Translations under genes and position numbers: made by a program
Notes under the pieces: generated by a model
Seen by the model: the letters and a program-made list of their open reading frames with translations, nothing else
The model's database searches: none
Told to the model about the DNA's origin: nothing
Shown here: positions 7,554 to 17,030 of the stretch, one piece after another
Position numbering within the stretch: position 1 is the first letter of the stretch
Layout: every line of letters begins with the position of its first letter
Origin: Rhodobacter sp.
GTDB taxonomy: Bacteria; Pseudomonadota; Alphaproteobacteria; Rhodobacterales; Rhodobacteraceae
DNA length: 64,000 nt
Reading direction: 5' to 3'
Assembly (NCBI GenBank): GCA_027489175.1
Contig: JAIYAE010000019.1
Location: 248,001 to 312,000, forward strand

Positions 7554-8651
7554 ATGCCCCGCCGCATGACGCCTTTCGCCCGGTCCACGTCGCCCGACCC
7601 TGCCCTTGGGGGCCCTCAGTCGCAGGCGCCCGCCGGTCCGGACCCCGCAGGCCAGCTCCTCAGCCTGCCCCCTCCCAGGATGGGCGCGGAGACTCTTGCC
7701 CGCCTTGTCGCCGCCCATTGGGGACTGACCGGCACCCTTACCCCCCTCACGTCCGAACGTGACCTGAACCACCGCCTCGACACCGCTGGCGCCAGCTACA
7801 CCGTCAAGCTCTCCAACCAGGCCGAGGCACCGGCCCTGACCGATTTTCAGACCCGCGCGCTTCTCCACACCGCCAGCGCCGATCCCGGACTGCCCACGCC
7901 CCGCGTCCTGCCCACCAAGGATGGCCACCCGATCGCCTTCCTGCCCGAAAGCACGCTGCGCCTCCTCACCTGGTGCCCCGGGACACCCGTCGCCCACCTG
8001 CCCCGCACCGAAGCACTGGCCCGCGCCACCGGTGCAGCCCTTGCCCGCTTGACCACGGCCCTTGAGGATTTCGACCACCCCGCCGCCGACCACATCCTCC
8101 TGTGGGACCTGCGCCAATTCCCCCGCCTCGCCCCCCTGATGCCCGCCCTGCCAGAAGACCTGCGCCCCACCGCCCAAGCCTTCCTGCACCACTTCGAGGC
8201 CAACATCGCCCCCGCCTTGACCCGCCTGCCCCACCAGATCGTCCACGCCGATTTCAATCCGCACAACCTGCTGGCCGATCCCGCCCAACCCAACACGCTG
8301 ACAGGCATCCTCGATTTCGGCGACATGGTCCGCAGCCACCGCATCTGCGACCTCGCCACCGCCTGCTCCTACCAGATCGACCCCGATGACCCGCTCCGCC
8401 TCCTCAGCCCGCTCCTCTCCGCCTACCACGCCCATCTGCCCCTGACCGAAGCCGAAACCGCGCTATTGCCCTCCCTGATCACCGCGCGAATGCTGACCAC
8501 GCTGACCATCTCCGCCTGGCGCGCGGCAAGGTATCCGGAGAACGCCGCCTACATCCTGCGCAACGCCCCCTCCGCCCGCGCAGGCCTCGCCGCCGCCGCC
8601 ACCCTGACGCCTGCCCAGATCCAGACCGCCTGCGAAAGGCCCACCCCATGA
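7554..8651 (+). CDS. Aminoglycoside-phosphotransferase-fold kinase, possibly hydroxylysine kinase-like
   Basis: This is a choline/aminoglycoside kinase-fold enzyme. The catalytic loop HADFNPHNLL (HxDxxxxN) lies near residues 230-239 and the metal-binding ILDFGDM near residue 252, with TVKLSN as the probable ATP-binding Lys at about residue 84. The start is uncertain: ATGs occur at 7554 and 7566 without a clear ribosome site, and the Pro-rich first 40 residues could be untranslated if ATG 7680 is used. The next gene, a class III aminotransferase homologue, overlaps by ATGA. The pairing matches the hydroxylysine kinase plus phosphohydroxylysine phospho-lyase architecture known from fused bacterial and animal homologues, so an amino-alcohol substrate is plausible. 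Confidence 0.75.
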   Translation: MPRRMTPFARSTSPDPALGGPQSQAPAGPDPAGQLLSLPPPRMGAETLARLVAAHWGLTGTLTPLTSERDLNHRLDTAGASYTVKLSNQAEAPALTDFQTRALLHTASADPGLPTPRVLPTKDGHPIAFLPESTLRLLTWCPGTPVAHLPRTEALARATGAALARLTTALEDFDHPAADHILLWDLRQFPRLAPLMPALPEDLRPTAQAFLHHFEANIAPALTRLPHQIVHADFNPHNLLADPAQPNTLTGILDFGDMVRSHRICDLATACSYQIDPDDPLRLLSPLLSAYHAHLPLTEAETALLPSLITARMLTTLTISAWRAARYPENAAYILRNAPSARAGLAAAATLTPAQIQTACERPTP

Positions 8652-9952
8652 TCCCGATGCCCAACGCCTATATCCCCGGCGCCGCCCCCCTTCCGGCAGA
8701 GGATGAGGCGCGCATTGCCCGCCGCGTGGCCCTCCTTGGGCCCGCCTATCGCCTCTTCTATGACCAGCCCCTGCATCTCGTGCGCGGCGAAGGCGTCTGG
8801 CTATATGACCGGGACGGCCGCGCCTACTTGGACACCTACAACAACGTGGCATCGGTCGGGCATTGCCACCCCCGCGTTGTCGCCGCCATGGCCCAGCAGG
8901 CCGCGACCCTCGCCACCCATACCCGCTATCTCCACGACGGCATCCTTGACTATGCCGAACGTCTCCTCGCCCTCTTCCCCCCCGCCCTCTCCCACGTGAT
9001 GTTCACCTGCACCGGGTCCGAGGCGAATGATCTGGCCTTCCGCATCGCCCGCGCCGCCACCGGTGGCACCGGGATCATTGTCACCGACAACGCCTATCAC
9101 GGCGTCACTCTCGCCACTGCCGAGGCATCCATGTCGCTTGGCCCCGCCATGGCCCCCGGGCCGACCGTCTTTCCGATCCCGGCCCCCAGCGCCGCGAACT
9201 ACCCCCACGGCATCGCCAAAGGCTTCGCCGCCGCCGTCACCGCCGCCTGCACGACCATGGCCGCCCAAGGCATCAAGCCCGCCGCCCTGATCGTTGACAC
9301 TGTCTTCTCCTCCGACGGCGTCCTCCCCGACCCCGCCGGGTTCCTAAGCCCTGCCGCCGAGGCCATCCGCGCTGCAGGCGGCCTTTTCATCGCGGATGAG
9401 GTGCAACCCGGCTTTGGCCGCACCGGTGGCCATATGTGGGGCTTCGACCGCCACGGAGGGATCCCGGACATGGTCAGTCTCGGCAAGCCGATGGGCAACG
9501 GCTATCCGATGGCGGGCCTCGTCCTGCAGCCAAAGGTTATTGAATCCTTCGGCACAAAGGCGCGCTATTTCAACACCTTCGGCGGCAATGCCGTCGCCGC
9601 TGCCGTGGGCATGGCGGTGCTGGATGTGATCCGCGACGAAGGCCTGATGCAGAACGCCGCCACCGTGGGCAGCGCATTCGCCACCGGCCTTCGCGCCCTC
9701 GCCCAGCGCCACGAGACCTTGGGCGAAACCCGCGCGAGCGGGCTCTTCCTCGGCCAGGACATCCTGACCAACGGCCAACCCGACGCCACGCGCGCCACCC
9801 GTCTGGTCAACGCCCTCCGCCAGAACGGCATCCTGATTTCCGCGACCGGCCCCAAAGGCCACGTCCTGAAAATCCGCCCACCGCTGCCCTTCTCCCTGGT
9901 CAACGTCGATCAGTTCCTGACCACCTTCGACAAGGTCCTGACCGAAGCCTGA
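8648..9952 (+). CDS. Class III PLP-dependent aminotransferase-family protein, possibly a phospho-lyase
   Basis: The 434-aa fold type I PLP enzyme shows the class III signature (LFIADEVQPGFGRTGGHMWGFD, then PDMVSLGKPMGNGYPMAG); the Lys of SLGKPMGNG should bind PLP. Upstream motifs include YDRDGRAYLDTYNNVASVGHCHP and FTCTGSEANDLAFRIAR. The protein resembles the AGXT2L group (ethanolamine-phosphate and 5-phosphohydroxylysine phospho-lyases) rather than classical ornithine transaminases, mainly because of its coupling to the kinase gene with an ATGA overlap. Likely chemistry is kinase phosphorylation of an amino alcohol followed by PLP-dependent elimination of phosphate. An ordinary omega-transaminase role remains possible. 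Confidence 0.8.
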   Translation: MIPMPNAYIPGAAPLPAEDEARIARRVALLGPAYRLFYDQPLHLVRGEGVWLYDRDGRAYLDTYNNVASVGHCHPRVVAAMAQQAATLATHTRYLHDGILDYAERLLALFPPALSHVMFTCTGSEANDLAFRIARAATGGTGIIVTDNAYHGVTLATAEASMSLGPAMAPGPTVFPIPAPSAANYPHGIAKGFAAAVTAACTTMAAQGIKPAALIVDTVFSSDGVLPDPAGFLSPAAEAIRAAGGLFIADEVQPGFGRTGGHMWGFDRHGGIPDMVSLGKPMGNGYPMAGLVLQPKVIESFGTKARYFNTFGGNAVAAAVGMAVLDVIRDEGLMQNAATVGSAFATGLRALAQRHETLGETRASGLFLGQDILTNGQPDATRATRLVNALRQNGILISATGPKGHVLKIRPPLPFSLVNVDQFLTTFDKVLTEA

Positions 9953-9960
9953 CCTGCCAG

Positions 9961-10086
9961 CCTTTCACATTTGCACAAATATCCTCAGGGGGTTTGGGGG
10001 CAGAATGCCCCCACGTCCGAGCCGGTTGGCGCGCTCGCGCGCCAGAGGCGAGACAAAGGCGCGCGCGGAACGCGCTCAATTCAGGG
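9961..10086. repeat. Dispersed 3'-end repeat, long form (copy 3)
   Basis: This roughly 125-bp element lies between the convergent aminotransferase and phoB genes. It opens with CCTTTCACATTTGCACAAAT, then GGGGGCAGAATGCCCCC (inverted repeat), then GGTTGGCGCGCTCGCGCGCC, a GAGGCGAGACAA block and GAACGCGCTCAATT. A reverse-oriented copy with about one mismatch in its central 39 bp lies at 26066-26188, and a more diverged copy at 43761-43866. Confidence 0.75.
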
Positions 10087-10094
10087 GGCGCAAT

Positions 10095-10787
10095 TCACCC
10101 CAGCGCATAGCCCGCGCCGCGCACCGTGCGCACCGGATCGTCCCCGCCGAACTGCATCAGGCTTTTGCGCAACCGGCCCACATGCACATCCACCGTCCGG
10201 GTGTCGACATAGATGTCGCGGCCCCAGACCAGGTCCAACAACTGCTCGCGCGAAAACACTCGCCCCGGCCGCTCCATCAGCGTGACCAGTAGCTTGAACT
10301 CCGTCGGCCCCAGCTTCAGCACCTTGTCGCCCCGGTAGACCCGGTGGCTTTCGGGATCAAGGCGGATATCCTCATGCTCCAGCACCACCCCGGCGGTCGA
10401 AGGCCGCACCCGGCGCAGCTGTGCCCTGGCCCGCGCCATCAACTCCAGCACCGAATAGGGCTTGATCACATAATCATCCGCACCCGTTTCCAGCCCGCGA
10501 ATCCGGTCCACTTCCTCGGCCCGCGCGCTCAGCATGATGATCGGGATGCTGCGCGTCTCGGGCCGCATCTTCAGCCGTCGGCAGACCTCGATGCCCGAAA
10601 CCTTCGGCATCATCCAGTCCAGGATGATGATATCGGGATCTTCCTCGTCGACCAGCACCATCGCGTCTTCGCCATTGTCTGCCTGCGTCACCGCAAAGCC
10701 CTCGGCCTCAAGGTTATAGGCCAGAACCGTCCGCTGCGCCGGTTCATCCTCGACCAGAAGAACCCGTGGTTGCCCGCTGCGTGCCAT
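10095..10787 (-). CDS. phoB: Phosphate regulon response regulator
   Basis: PhoB is an OmpR-family response regulator that activates phosphate-starvation genes from Pho boxes. The receiver domain (residues 1-125) has the acidic pocket VEDE, the phospho-acceptor Asp57 in IIILDWMMPK, and Lys in KPYSVLEL. The winged-helix DNA-binding domain follows (VFSREQLLDLVWGRDIYVDTRTVDVHVGRLRKSL, about 175-215). At 230 aa it has the usual length. It is last in a minus-strand operon pstB-phoU-phoB with only 3 bp after phoU. The sensor kinase phoR is not in the window. Confidence 0.96.
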   Translation of the reverse strand: MARSGQPRVLLVEDEPAQRTVLAYNLEAEGFAVTQADNGEDAMVLVDEEDPDIIILDWMMPKVSGIEVCRRLKMRPETRSIPIIMLSARAEEVDRIRGLETGADDYVIKPYSVLELMARARAQLRRVRPSTAGVVLEHEDIRLDPESHRVYRGDKVLKLGPTEFKLLVTLMERPGRVFSREQLLDLVWGRDIYVDTRTVDVHVGRLRKSLMQFGGDDPVRTVRGAGYALG

Positions 10788-10790
10788 CGC

Positions 10791-11501
10791 TTACCCCCTA
10801 GCCGCCACTGTGCCGGTACTGTCGACTTTCGGCCGGTCGTCCTCGGGCATCGACCCGGTCACCAGATAGATCACCTGTTCCGCGACAGAGGTCGCATGGT
10901 CGCCAACCCGCTCGATGTTCTTGGCAATGAAGTGCAAATGCATGCAGGGCCCGATGTTGCGCGGGTCTTCCATCATATGGGTCAGGAACTCGCGGAAGAT
11001 GGAGTTGTACATCTGGTCAATCTCGCGGTCGCGCTGGCGCACATCCTCGGCCAGCTTGGCGTCGCGGCGGATATAGGCGTCCAGCGCATCGGTCAGCATG
11101 ACGACCACCGCCTTCGCCAGCCGGCGGATTGAGCCTGAGGCCCCCGGCACCTGCGGCATCTGGCTCAGAAGCGCCGTCCGCTTGGCCAGGTTCTTGGCAT
11201 AGTCCCCGGCACGTTCCAGCGCGGCGGCAATCTTCATCACCGTCAGCACGGTGCGCAAATCGCCCGCCGTCGGCGCGCGCAGCGCGATCAGCCGGGCACA
11301 ATCGCTGTTGATCTGGTCTTCCAGCGCGTCGATGGCGGCGTCCCCGGCCCGCACCCGTGCGGCCAGATCCTCATCCCGCGCATCCAGCGCTTCGGCGGCG
11401 TCCAGAAGCGCGGTTTCCACCAGCCCGCCCATCCGCAGGACCAGGGCCTGCGTCGCCTCCAGGTCGCGGTCAAAGGCCGTCATGATATGCGCGGTGTTCA
11501 T
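10791..11501 (-). CDS. phoU: Phosphate signalling complex protein PhoU
   Basis: PhoU is a cytoplasmic helical-bundle protein that links the Pst transporter to PhoR and keeps the Pho regulon off in high phosphate. The 236-aa sequence shows the two PhoU repeats with metal-binding helices (for example NLAKRTALL near residue 100 and NIERVGDHATSVAEQV near residue 205, the conserved ExxxD region). ATG 11501 (MNTAHIMTAFDRDLEATQ) is the natural start, 11 bp after pstB; the frame is open further upstream only as an overlap with pstB. Confidence 0.96.
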   Translation of the reverse strand: MNTAHIMTAFDRDLEATQALVLRMGGLVETALLDAAEALDARDEDLAARVRAGDAAIDALEDQINSDCARLIALRAPTAGDLRTVLTVMKIAAALERAGDYAKNLAKRTALLSQMPQVPGASGSIRRLAKAVVVMLTDALDAYIRRDAKLAEDVRQRDREIDQMYNSIFREFLTHMMEDPRNIGPCMHLHFIAKNIERVGDHATSVAEQVIYLVTGSMPEDDRPKVDSTGTVAARG

Positions 11502-11512
11502 GCTGTCGCTCC

Positions 11513-12310
11513 TTACCCGATCCGGCCGGTGATATAGGCTTCGGTCCTTGGGTCTTTCGGATTGGTGAAGATCGATGCCGTCTCGCCATATTCCACTAGG
11601 CTGCCCAGGTGGAAGAACGCAGTTTTCTGGCTGACCCGGGCCGCCTGCTGCATCGAATGGGTCACGATGACGACCGAAAAGGTCGCGCGCAATTCGTCGA
11701 TCAGTTCTTCGACCTGCGCCGTCGCAATCGGGTCCAGGGCCGAGCAGGGCTCGTCCATCAGCAACACCTCGGGCGAGGTGGCAATGGCCCGCGCGATGCA
11801 CAGGCGCTGCTGCTGCCCGCCGGAAAGCCCGGTGCCCGAAGCAGCAAGCCGGTCCTTCACCTCACCCCAAAGGGCCGCCTTGCGCAAACTGGCCTCAACG
11901 ATGGCATCCAGTTCCGCCTTGTTGCGGGTCATCCCGTGGATCTTCGGCCCATAAGCCACGTTGTCGTAAATGCTTTTCGGGAATGGGTTCGGCTTCTGGA
12001 ACACCATTCCCACCTTGGCACGCAGCTGCACCGGGTCAACCTTGGGGGAATAGATATCCTCACCATCCAGGGTGATCTTGCCCTCCACCCGGCACGAGGC
12101 GACGGTGTCGTTCATCCGGTTCAGGCAGCGCAGGAAGGTCGACTTGCCGCAGCCCGACGGCCCGATAAAAGCGGTCACGGCCTTGTCGAGGATCGTGACG
12201 TTCACGTCCTTCAGCGCGTGGTTGGTGCCATAATGGACCTCTACGCCGCGCGCCTCGATCTTGGCCGTCTGGGTGGCGCTCTCCTGCCCCGCCCCGCGCA
12301 TGTCGTCCAT
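11513..12310 (-). CDS. pstB: Phosphate ABC transporter ATP-binding protein
   Basis: PstB is the ATPase of the high-affinity phosphate importer PstSCAB. Walker A is GPSGCGKST, the signature is [14 protein letters not shown], Walker B is [13 protein letters not shown], and the switch His is in [10 protein letters not shown]. The N-terminal [11 protein letters not shown] and the NRMNDTV motif are PstB-specific. I chose ATG 12310 (MDDMRGAGQ) with a GGAG site; an in-frame GTG at 12352 would add 14 residues. The usual partners pstS, pstC and pstA are not upstream; the next gene is a ribokinase. A Pho-box-like repeat 90 bp upstream suggests its own PhoB-controlled promoter. Confidence 0.95.
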   Translation of the reverse strand: MDDMRGAGQESATQTAKIEARGVEVHYGTNHALKDVNVTILDKAVTAFIGPSGCGKSTFLRCLNRMNDTVASCRVEGKITLDGEDIYSPKVDPVQLRAKVGMVFQKPNPFPKSIYDNVAYGPKIHGMTRNKAELDAIVEASLRKAALWGEVKDRLAASGTGLSGGQQQRLCIARAIATSPEVLLMDEPCSALDPIATAQVEELIDELRATFSVVIVTHSMQQAARVSQKTAFFHLGSLVEYGETASIFTNPKDPRTEAYITGRIG

Positions 12311-12399
12311 CTGCCTGCTCCGTCCCTTGCCCTTGTCGGTGGTAAGGATCACCTATGGTTGCGCATAGGCCCCTTGGGTGACGACTGTGCGTCGTTTTT

Positions 12400-12417
12400 G
12401 TAACAAAGACATGACAA
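12400..12417 (-). promoter_or_regulatory. Pho-box-like site upstream of pstB
   Basis: Read on the minus strand, TTGTCAT-GTCT-TTGTTAC gives two 7-bp repeats separated by 4 bp, the 11-bp spacing of a PhoB recognition unit (consensus CTGTCAT-N4-CTGTCAT). It lies about 90 bp before the pstB start and points toward pstB-phoU-phoB, implying autoregulation of phoB. A short CCTATG-N6-CATAGG inverted repeat lies between the site and the gene. Confidence 0.6.
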
Positions 12418-12442
12418 GGCGCCAGGGCGGGTCTACCAGCCT

Positions 12443-13375
12443 TCAGCTTTGGGCCAGCAGCGCCTCGATCTCGGCCCGGTCGGGCATCGCCGGCGCGGTT
12501 CCGGGACGGGTGACCGAGATGCCTGCCGTGGCGCAGCCGAACCGGACGGCGTCGACCACATCGCGCCCTTCGCTCAGCGCCACCGCAAAGCCGCCGTTGA
12601 ACGCGTCACCCGCGCCCGTGGTTTCAACCACCGGCCCCGCGCTGATCACCGGCACATGGACCGACCGGGTCCAGTCGCGGTAAAGCGCCCCGTTGCCGCC
12701 CAGCGTGATGACACAGGCCCCCACGCCCTTGGCCAACAGCGCATCCGCCGCGCGTTCCGCCTCGGCCACGCTGGTCACGGCCATGCCGGTCAGCGCCTCG
12801 GCCTCGGATTCGTTCGGCGTCACGAAATCGCACAAGGCCAGCATCGCATCATTCAGAGGGGCTGCCGGGGCCGGGTTCAGGATCGTCACCACCCCCGCCG
12901 CCCGGGCAATCTCCAGCCCGCGCCGCGCGGCCGGGATCGGCTGCTCCAGCTGCGTCACGAACACCGCCGCGCCTTCGATCAGGCCGCGCTTCGCCTCGAC
13001 ATCCTCGACCGACACCCGCCCCGCAGCGCCCGGCGCCACGATGATCGCGTTGTTGCCCGTCGCCTCCTCCAGAAAGATGAAGGCCGCCCCGGTATAGCTG
13101 TCCAGGTCTTCCGTCACCTCGGGCTGCACCCCCGCCGCAGCCCAGGTGGACCGGGCGATCTGGGCGAAATCATCGCGCCCAAGCCGGGTAATGAAATGCG
13201 TCTTCCCCCCGGTGCCCCGCTGCGCCATCGCCGCCGCAACGGACTGGTTTGATCCCTTGCCCCCGGGGCCAAGCACAAAGGTCCGCCCCAGAATGGTTTC
13301 ACCCATCTTCGGCATCCGGTCCGCGCGATAGGCCGTGTCGGCCACGAAAATCCCAAGGATCACAACGGGTTTCAA
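12443..13375 (-). CDS. rbsK: Ribokinase-like PfkB sugar kinase (first copy)
   Basis: This PfkB-family kinase would phosphorylate a sugar entering through the neighbouring ABC system. Motifs are GGKGSNQ at about residues 38-44 (substrate binding), the NPAPA motif and VITLGGNGA in the middle, and TTGAGDAFNGGF near residues 250-261 (anion hole and catalytic Asp). The 310-aa length fits ribokinase. The upstream gene is a FucU/RbsD-type mutarotase 4 bp away, and the ATPase of the transporter lies before that, giving an ATPase-mutarotase-kinase operon. A second PfkB kinase lies at 26196-27104. The natural sugar may not be ribose. Confidence 0.88.
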   Translation of the reverse strand: MKPVVILGIFVADTAYRADRMPKMGETILGRTFVLGPGGKGSNQSVAAAMAQRGTGGKTHFITRLGRDDFAQIARSTWAAAGVQPEVTEDLDSYTGAAFIFLEEATGNNAIIVAPGAAGRVSVEDVEAKRGLIEGAAVFVTQLEQPIPAARRGLEIARAAGVVTILNPAPAAPLNDAMLALCDFVTPNESEAEALTGMAVTSVAEAERAADALLAKGVGACVITLGGNGALYRDWTRSVHVPVISAGPVVETTGAGDAFNGGFAVALSEGRDVVDAVRFGCATAGISVTRPGTAPAMPDRAEIEALLAQS

Positions 13376-13379
13376 AGCC

Positions 13380-13832
13380 TTACTCCTCTGGCGGGATCAC
13401 GCCCTTGCGCAACATGAAGCAGCCGTAGAACCGCCGCTCTCCGGTCTGGATTACCGCATAGGACTTCCGCGCCATGTCGTAAAACGCAAACCGCTCGATC
13501 CGCACCATCTTGCGCGGCTTGCCTTCGGCGCGGTCGATCTCGGCCTGCACTTCCTTCTGCACCGGCGGGATTTCCTTGGGCTTGCCCACAACCTCCATCC
13601 GTCCGGCGAAATCATCCACGAAAGTGTCCAGCGGCAGCACCGACAGGATCGCGTTCATCGCCTCGGCGCAGGTCAGATTCTCCATCCGCAGAAGCTTGCC
13701 TGTCACCGTCGCCCGCGCGACCGAATCCGCCGGGAAGTTTGTGTCACAGACAATCACCACATCGCCATGCCCCATCGCCCGCAGACAGGCGAGCACCTCG
13801 GCATTCAGCCGATTGTCGATCCCTTTCAGCAT
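13380..13832 (-). CDS. RbsD/FucU-family sugar mutarotase (first copy)
   Basis: Proteins of this family interconvert anomers of monosaccharides, which helps kinases or isomerases that use one anomer. The start MLKGIDNRLNAEVLACLRAMGHGD contains the conserved MGHGD with the catalytic His, and FYGCFMLRKGVIPP at the C-terminus is the family tail. The 150-aa size and MLKGID opening are closer to FucU (L-fucose mutarotase) than to RbsD. It lies 4 bp before rbsK. A close paralogue at 19724-20179 flanks the same transporter on the other side. Confidence 0.88.
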   Translation of the reverse strand: MLKGIDNRLNAEVLACLRAMGHGDVVIVCDTNFPADSVARATVTGKLLRMENLTCAEAMNAILSVLPLDTFVDDFAGRMEVVGKPKEIPPVQKEVQAEIDRAEGKPRKMVRIERFAFYDMARKSYAVIQTGERRFYGCFMLRKGVIPPEE

Positions 13833-13852
13833 CCCAGACCCTCCCTAAGCCC

Positions 13853-13906
13853 TTTCATTCTGGCACAAATATCCCGGGGGTGCGGGGGCTGGCCCCCGCT
13901 CCGCCA
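13853..13906. repeat. Dispersed 3'-end repeat, short form (copy 4)
   Basis: Between the ABC ATPase and the mutarotase lies CACAAATATCCCGGGGGTGC followed by GCGGGGG-CTGG-CCCCCGC, a 7-bp inverted repeat. The CAAATATCC block matches the copies at 9961 and 43761. It falls inside a probable operon, where it might separate or stabilise the transcripts. Confidence 0.6.
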
Positions 13907-13910
13907 GAGG

Positions 13911-14966
<1,056 letters not shown>

Positions 14967-15270
14967 CGGCCCTTCCCCTCGCCCCCCAGTGCAGACCCAA
15001 GGCTAGCCGCGACGGGCGGGCCTGTCCATCGGCTGATCATACTAACATGTTAGAATCTTGACAGGCCCTTTGCCCCTTGCCAAGCTGCCCCAAGGGAAGG
15101 TTGCCGCCGGGGAGGGGAGGCCCCGCATTTCCGCTTGGCCCCGCGCCCGCGCGGCCAGGCGCCAAGATCCTGCAACACGATCCAGAACGACGTCGACCGC
15201 AACAATGAAGGACCCCGCCTGTGGCTTTGCTGCCCGGGACGCACCGGTCCACACTCAGGGAGGATGAAAC
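14967..15270. other. Divergent promoter region of the sugar transporter
   Basis: This 304-bp non-coding stretch separates the ATPase (minus) and binding-protein (plus) genes. It holds the operator-like palindrome at 15042-15053 and a consensus -35 hexamer TTGACA at 15058-15063 on the plus strand, without an obvious -10 at the usual spacing. At 15258-15263 GGGAGG is the ribosome site for the binding protein. No other gene is visible. Confidence 0.6.
15042..15053. promoter_or_regulatory. Operator CTAACATGTTAG, site 1 (transporter)
   Basis: This perfect 12-bp palindrome lies between the divergent ATPase and binding-protein genes, 4 bp upstream of a TTGACA hexamer. The identical sequence stands immediately before the GntR-family regulator gene (28953-28964), and near matches stand at 17592 and 25000. 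It is proposed as the binding site of that regulator. Confidence 0.7.
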
Positions 15271-16896
15271 GTGAAGGTTGGAATTTACAACGCGCTGATG
15301 GGGGCGCAGATCAGCCGCCGCCGGATGCTGCAGGGTGCCACCGCACTCAGCGCCATGGCAGCCCTGCCGATGACGGCCCGCATGGCCTCGGCCCAGGACA
15401 ATATCCGTGCCGAAATCCTGAAGATCCCCGGCGTCGGCATGGGCTCGCCCACTGATGCCGATTGGCAGAAAGTGGGGGAAATGTGCCTTGGCGCCACCAA
15501 GGCTTCGGTCGCCGAAGGCGAATTCGCCGGGGTTGAGCTGACGTTCATGGGCCTCAACAACCAGAACCTGCACAACTTCCTGTTCCGCGGTTTCCTGACC
15601 CCGTGGGAGGCCTATACCGGCGCCAAGATCAACTGGATTGACCTTGCCCAGGCCGACTACAACTCGCGCCTGCAGCAAAGCATCGCCACCGGCACCGTCG
15701 ATTTCGACATCATCGAAATGGGCGCGCCGTTCGAGGGCGACACCGCCGGCAAGGGCCTTCTGGATGAAATGCCGGACTGGGTTTCGGCCCAGATCGACGA
15801 GAGCGACCTTGTGGGCTATCTGCAGCCCCCAGTCGGCACCTGGAACGGCAAGAAATACCGCATCACCATCGACGGCGACTGCCATACCTTCGCCTACCGC
15901 AAGGACTATTTCGGCGAAGGCGCGATTGGCGGGGCCGAGGTTCCAAAGACCTGGCAGGACGTCAACGCCGTGTCGAAGGCCCTCATCGGGAAGACCGACC
16001 CGCTGACCGGCCTGCCCGCGCATGGCTATCTTGATCCGCTGAAAGGCTGGGGCGGCTTCGGGATGTATTTCATCGCCAACCGCGCCACCGCCTACGTCAA
16101 GCACCCGGACGATCCGGCATGGCTTTTCGACCCCGACACCATGAAGCCGCGCGTCAACAACCCCGGCTGGGTCCAGGCGATCCAGGACGTGATGGACCTG
16201 ATCGCCGCCGGCGCTTACCCGGCCGACCAGATCAACGCCGACCCCGGCACCACCGCCTTCAGCCAGTTCCTTGCCGGAACCGGGTCCATGCTGATGTGGT
16301 GGGGCGACGTCGGCTCCTCGGCGCGCACCTCCGACACTTCGGTCGTCGGCGATGTGGCTGGCTTCGGGATCAACCCCGGCTCCACCCGCCGCTACAACTC
16401 CGCCGCTGGCGCTTGGGAGGAAACCGCGAACGAAGCCCCGCTCATGGCCTATATCGGCTGGGGCATCTACGTCACCTCCCGCGTGTCGGGCGATGAGAAG
16501 AAGCGCAAGGCCGCCTGGTCCGCCGCTGCCCACCTCGGCGGCAAGGACCTGTCGCTCTGGACCGCCGCCTATCCGTCCGGGTTCCAGCCCTACCGCAACT
16601 CGCACTTCGACTATGCGGAATGGGAAGCGGCAGGCTACGACCGCGCCTATGTCGAGGATTACCTGTCCTCGAACGCCGACAGCTACAACCACCCGAACGC
16701 GGCGATCGAACCCCGCATCCCCGGCATCTTCCAGTACTATTCGGTGGCCGAGGATGAGCTGTCCAAAGGCTTCGCCGGTCAGTATGCCTCGGCGCAGGAA
16801 ACAGCCGATGCCATCGCCGCCGCCTGGGAGAAGATCACCGACCAGATCGGCCGCGAAAGCCAGATCGCGCTCTACAAGGCCAGCTTGGGCATGTGA
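15271..16896 (+). CDS. ABC transporter substrate-binding protein, Tat-exported
   Basis: This 541-aa periplasmic binding protein is larger than most CUT1 sugar-binding proteins (about 400-430 aa). The N-terminus MKVGIYNALMGAQISRRRML carries a twin-arginine motif (SRRRM at 15-19) before a hydrophobic stretch ending in ASA, so export by Tat is likely. The body has family-1 extracellular solute-binding features such as WIDLAQADYNSRLQQSIATG and GTGSMLMWWGDVGSS. The start is GTG 15271, preceded by GGGAGG at 7-nt spacing. A strong terminator follows directly, separating it from the permease genes, so it can be expressed at a higher level than they are. Confidence 0.88.
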   Translation: MKVGIYNALMGAQISRRRMLQGATALSAMAALPMTARMASAQDNIRAEILKIPGVGMGSPTDADWQKVGEMCLGATKASVAEGEFAGVELTFMGLNNQNLHNFLFRGFLTPWEAYTGAKINWIDLAQADYNSRLQQSIATGTVDFDIIEMGAPFEGDTAGKGLLDEMPDWVSAQIDESDLVGYLQPPVGTWNGKKYRITIDGDCHTFAYRKDYFGEGAIGGAEVPKTWQDVNAVSKALIGKTDPLTGLPAHGYLDPLKGWGGFGMYFIANRATAYVKHPDDPAWLFDPDTMKPRVNNPGWVQAIQDVMDLIAAGAYPADQINADPGTTAFSQFLAGTGSMLMWWGDVGSSARTSDTSVVGDVAGFGINPGSTRRYNSAAGAWEETANEAPLMAYIGWGIYVTSRVSGDEKKRKAAWSAAAHLGGKDLSLWTAAYPSGFQPYRNSHFDYAEWEAAGYDRAYVEDYLSSNADSYNHPNAAIEPRIPGIFQYYSVAEDELSKGFAGQYASAQETADAIAAAWEKITDQIGRESQIALYKASLGM

Positions 16897-16902
16897 CCGC
16901 CT

Positions 16903-16925
16903 AAGGTGGGCAATCCGCCCACCTT
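16903..16925 (+). terminator. First hairpin after the binding-protein gene
   Basis: A perfect 9-bp stem AAGGTGGGC / GCCCACCTT with loop AATCC begins 7 bp after the stop codon. It is followed 12 nt later by the main terminator, and probably protects the 3' end of the abundant binding-protein mRNA. Confidence 0.6.
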
Positions 16926-16937
16926 GCGATGAAAAAC

Positions 16938-16965
16938 GGCGCGCCGGGTAACCGGCGCGCCTTTT
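16938..16965. terminator. Intrinsic terminator after the binding-protein gene
   Basis: GGCGCGCCGG - GTAA - CCGGCGCGCC forms a perfect 10-bp GC stem followed by TTTT. It is preceded by AAAAA, so it could work in both directions. Confidence 0.85.
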
Positions 16966-17030
16966 CCATTCTGGTCCTTGCCAACCCACCTTTACCCGTT
17001 GCACGCTTTCAGACCCGGAAAGGGCCGCTG

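Noticed and set aside
12381..12400. ACGAC-TGTGC-GTCGT followed by TTTTT
   Set aside because: It looks like a small plus-strand terminator, but no plus-strand gene ends there; it lies in the pstB promoter region.
15037..17004. 655-codon minus-strand open frame opposite the sugar-binding protein
   Set aside because: It is antisense to a gene with a Tat signal and conserved motifs, has no domain of its own, and runs through the terminator region.
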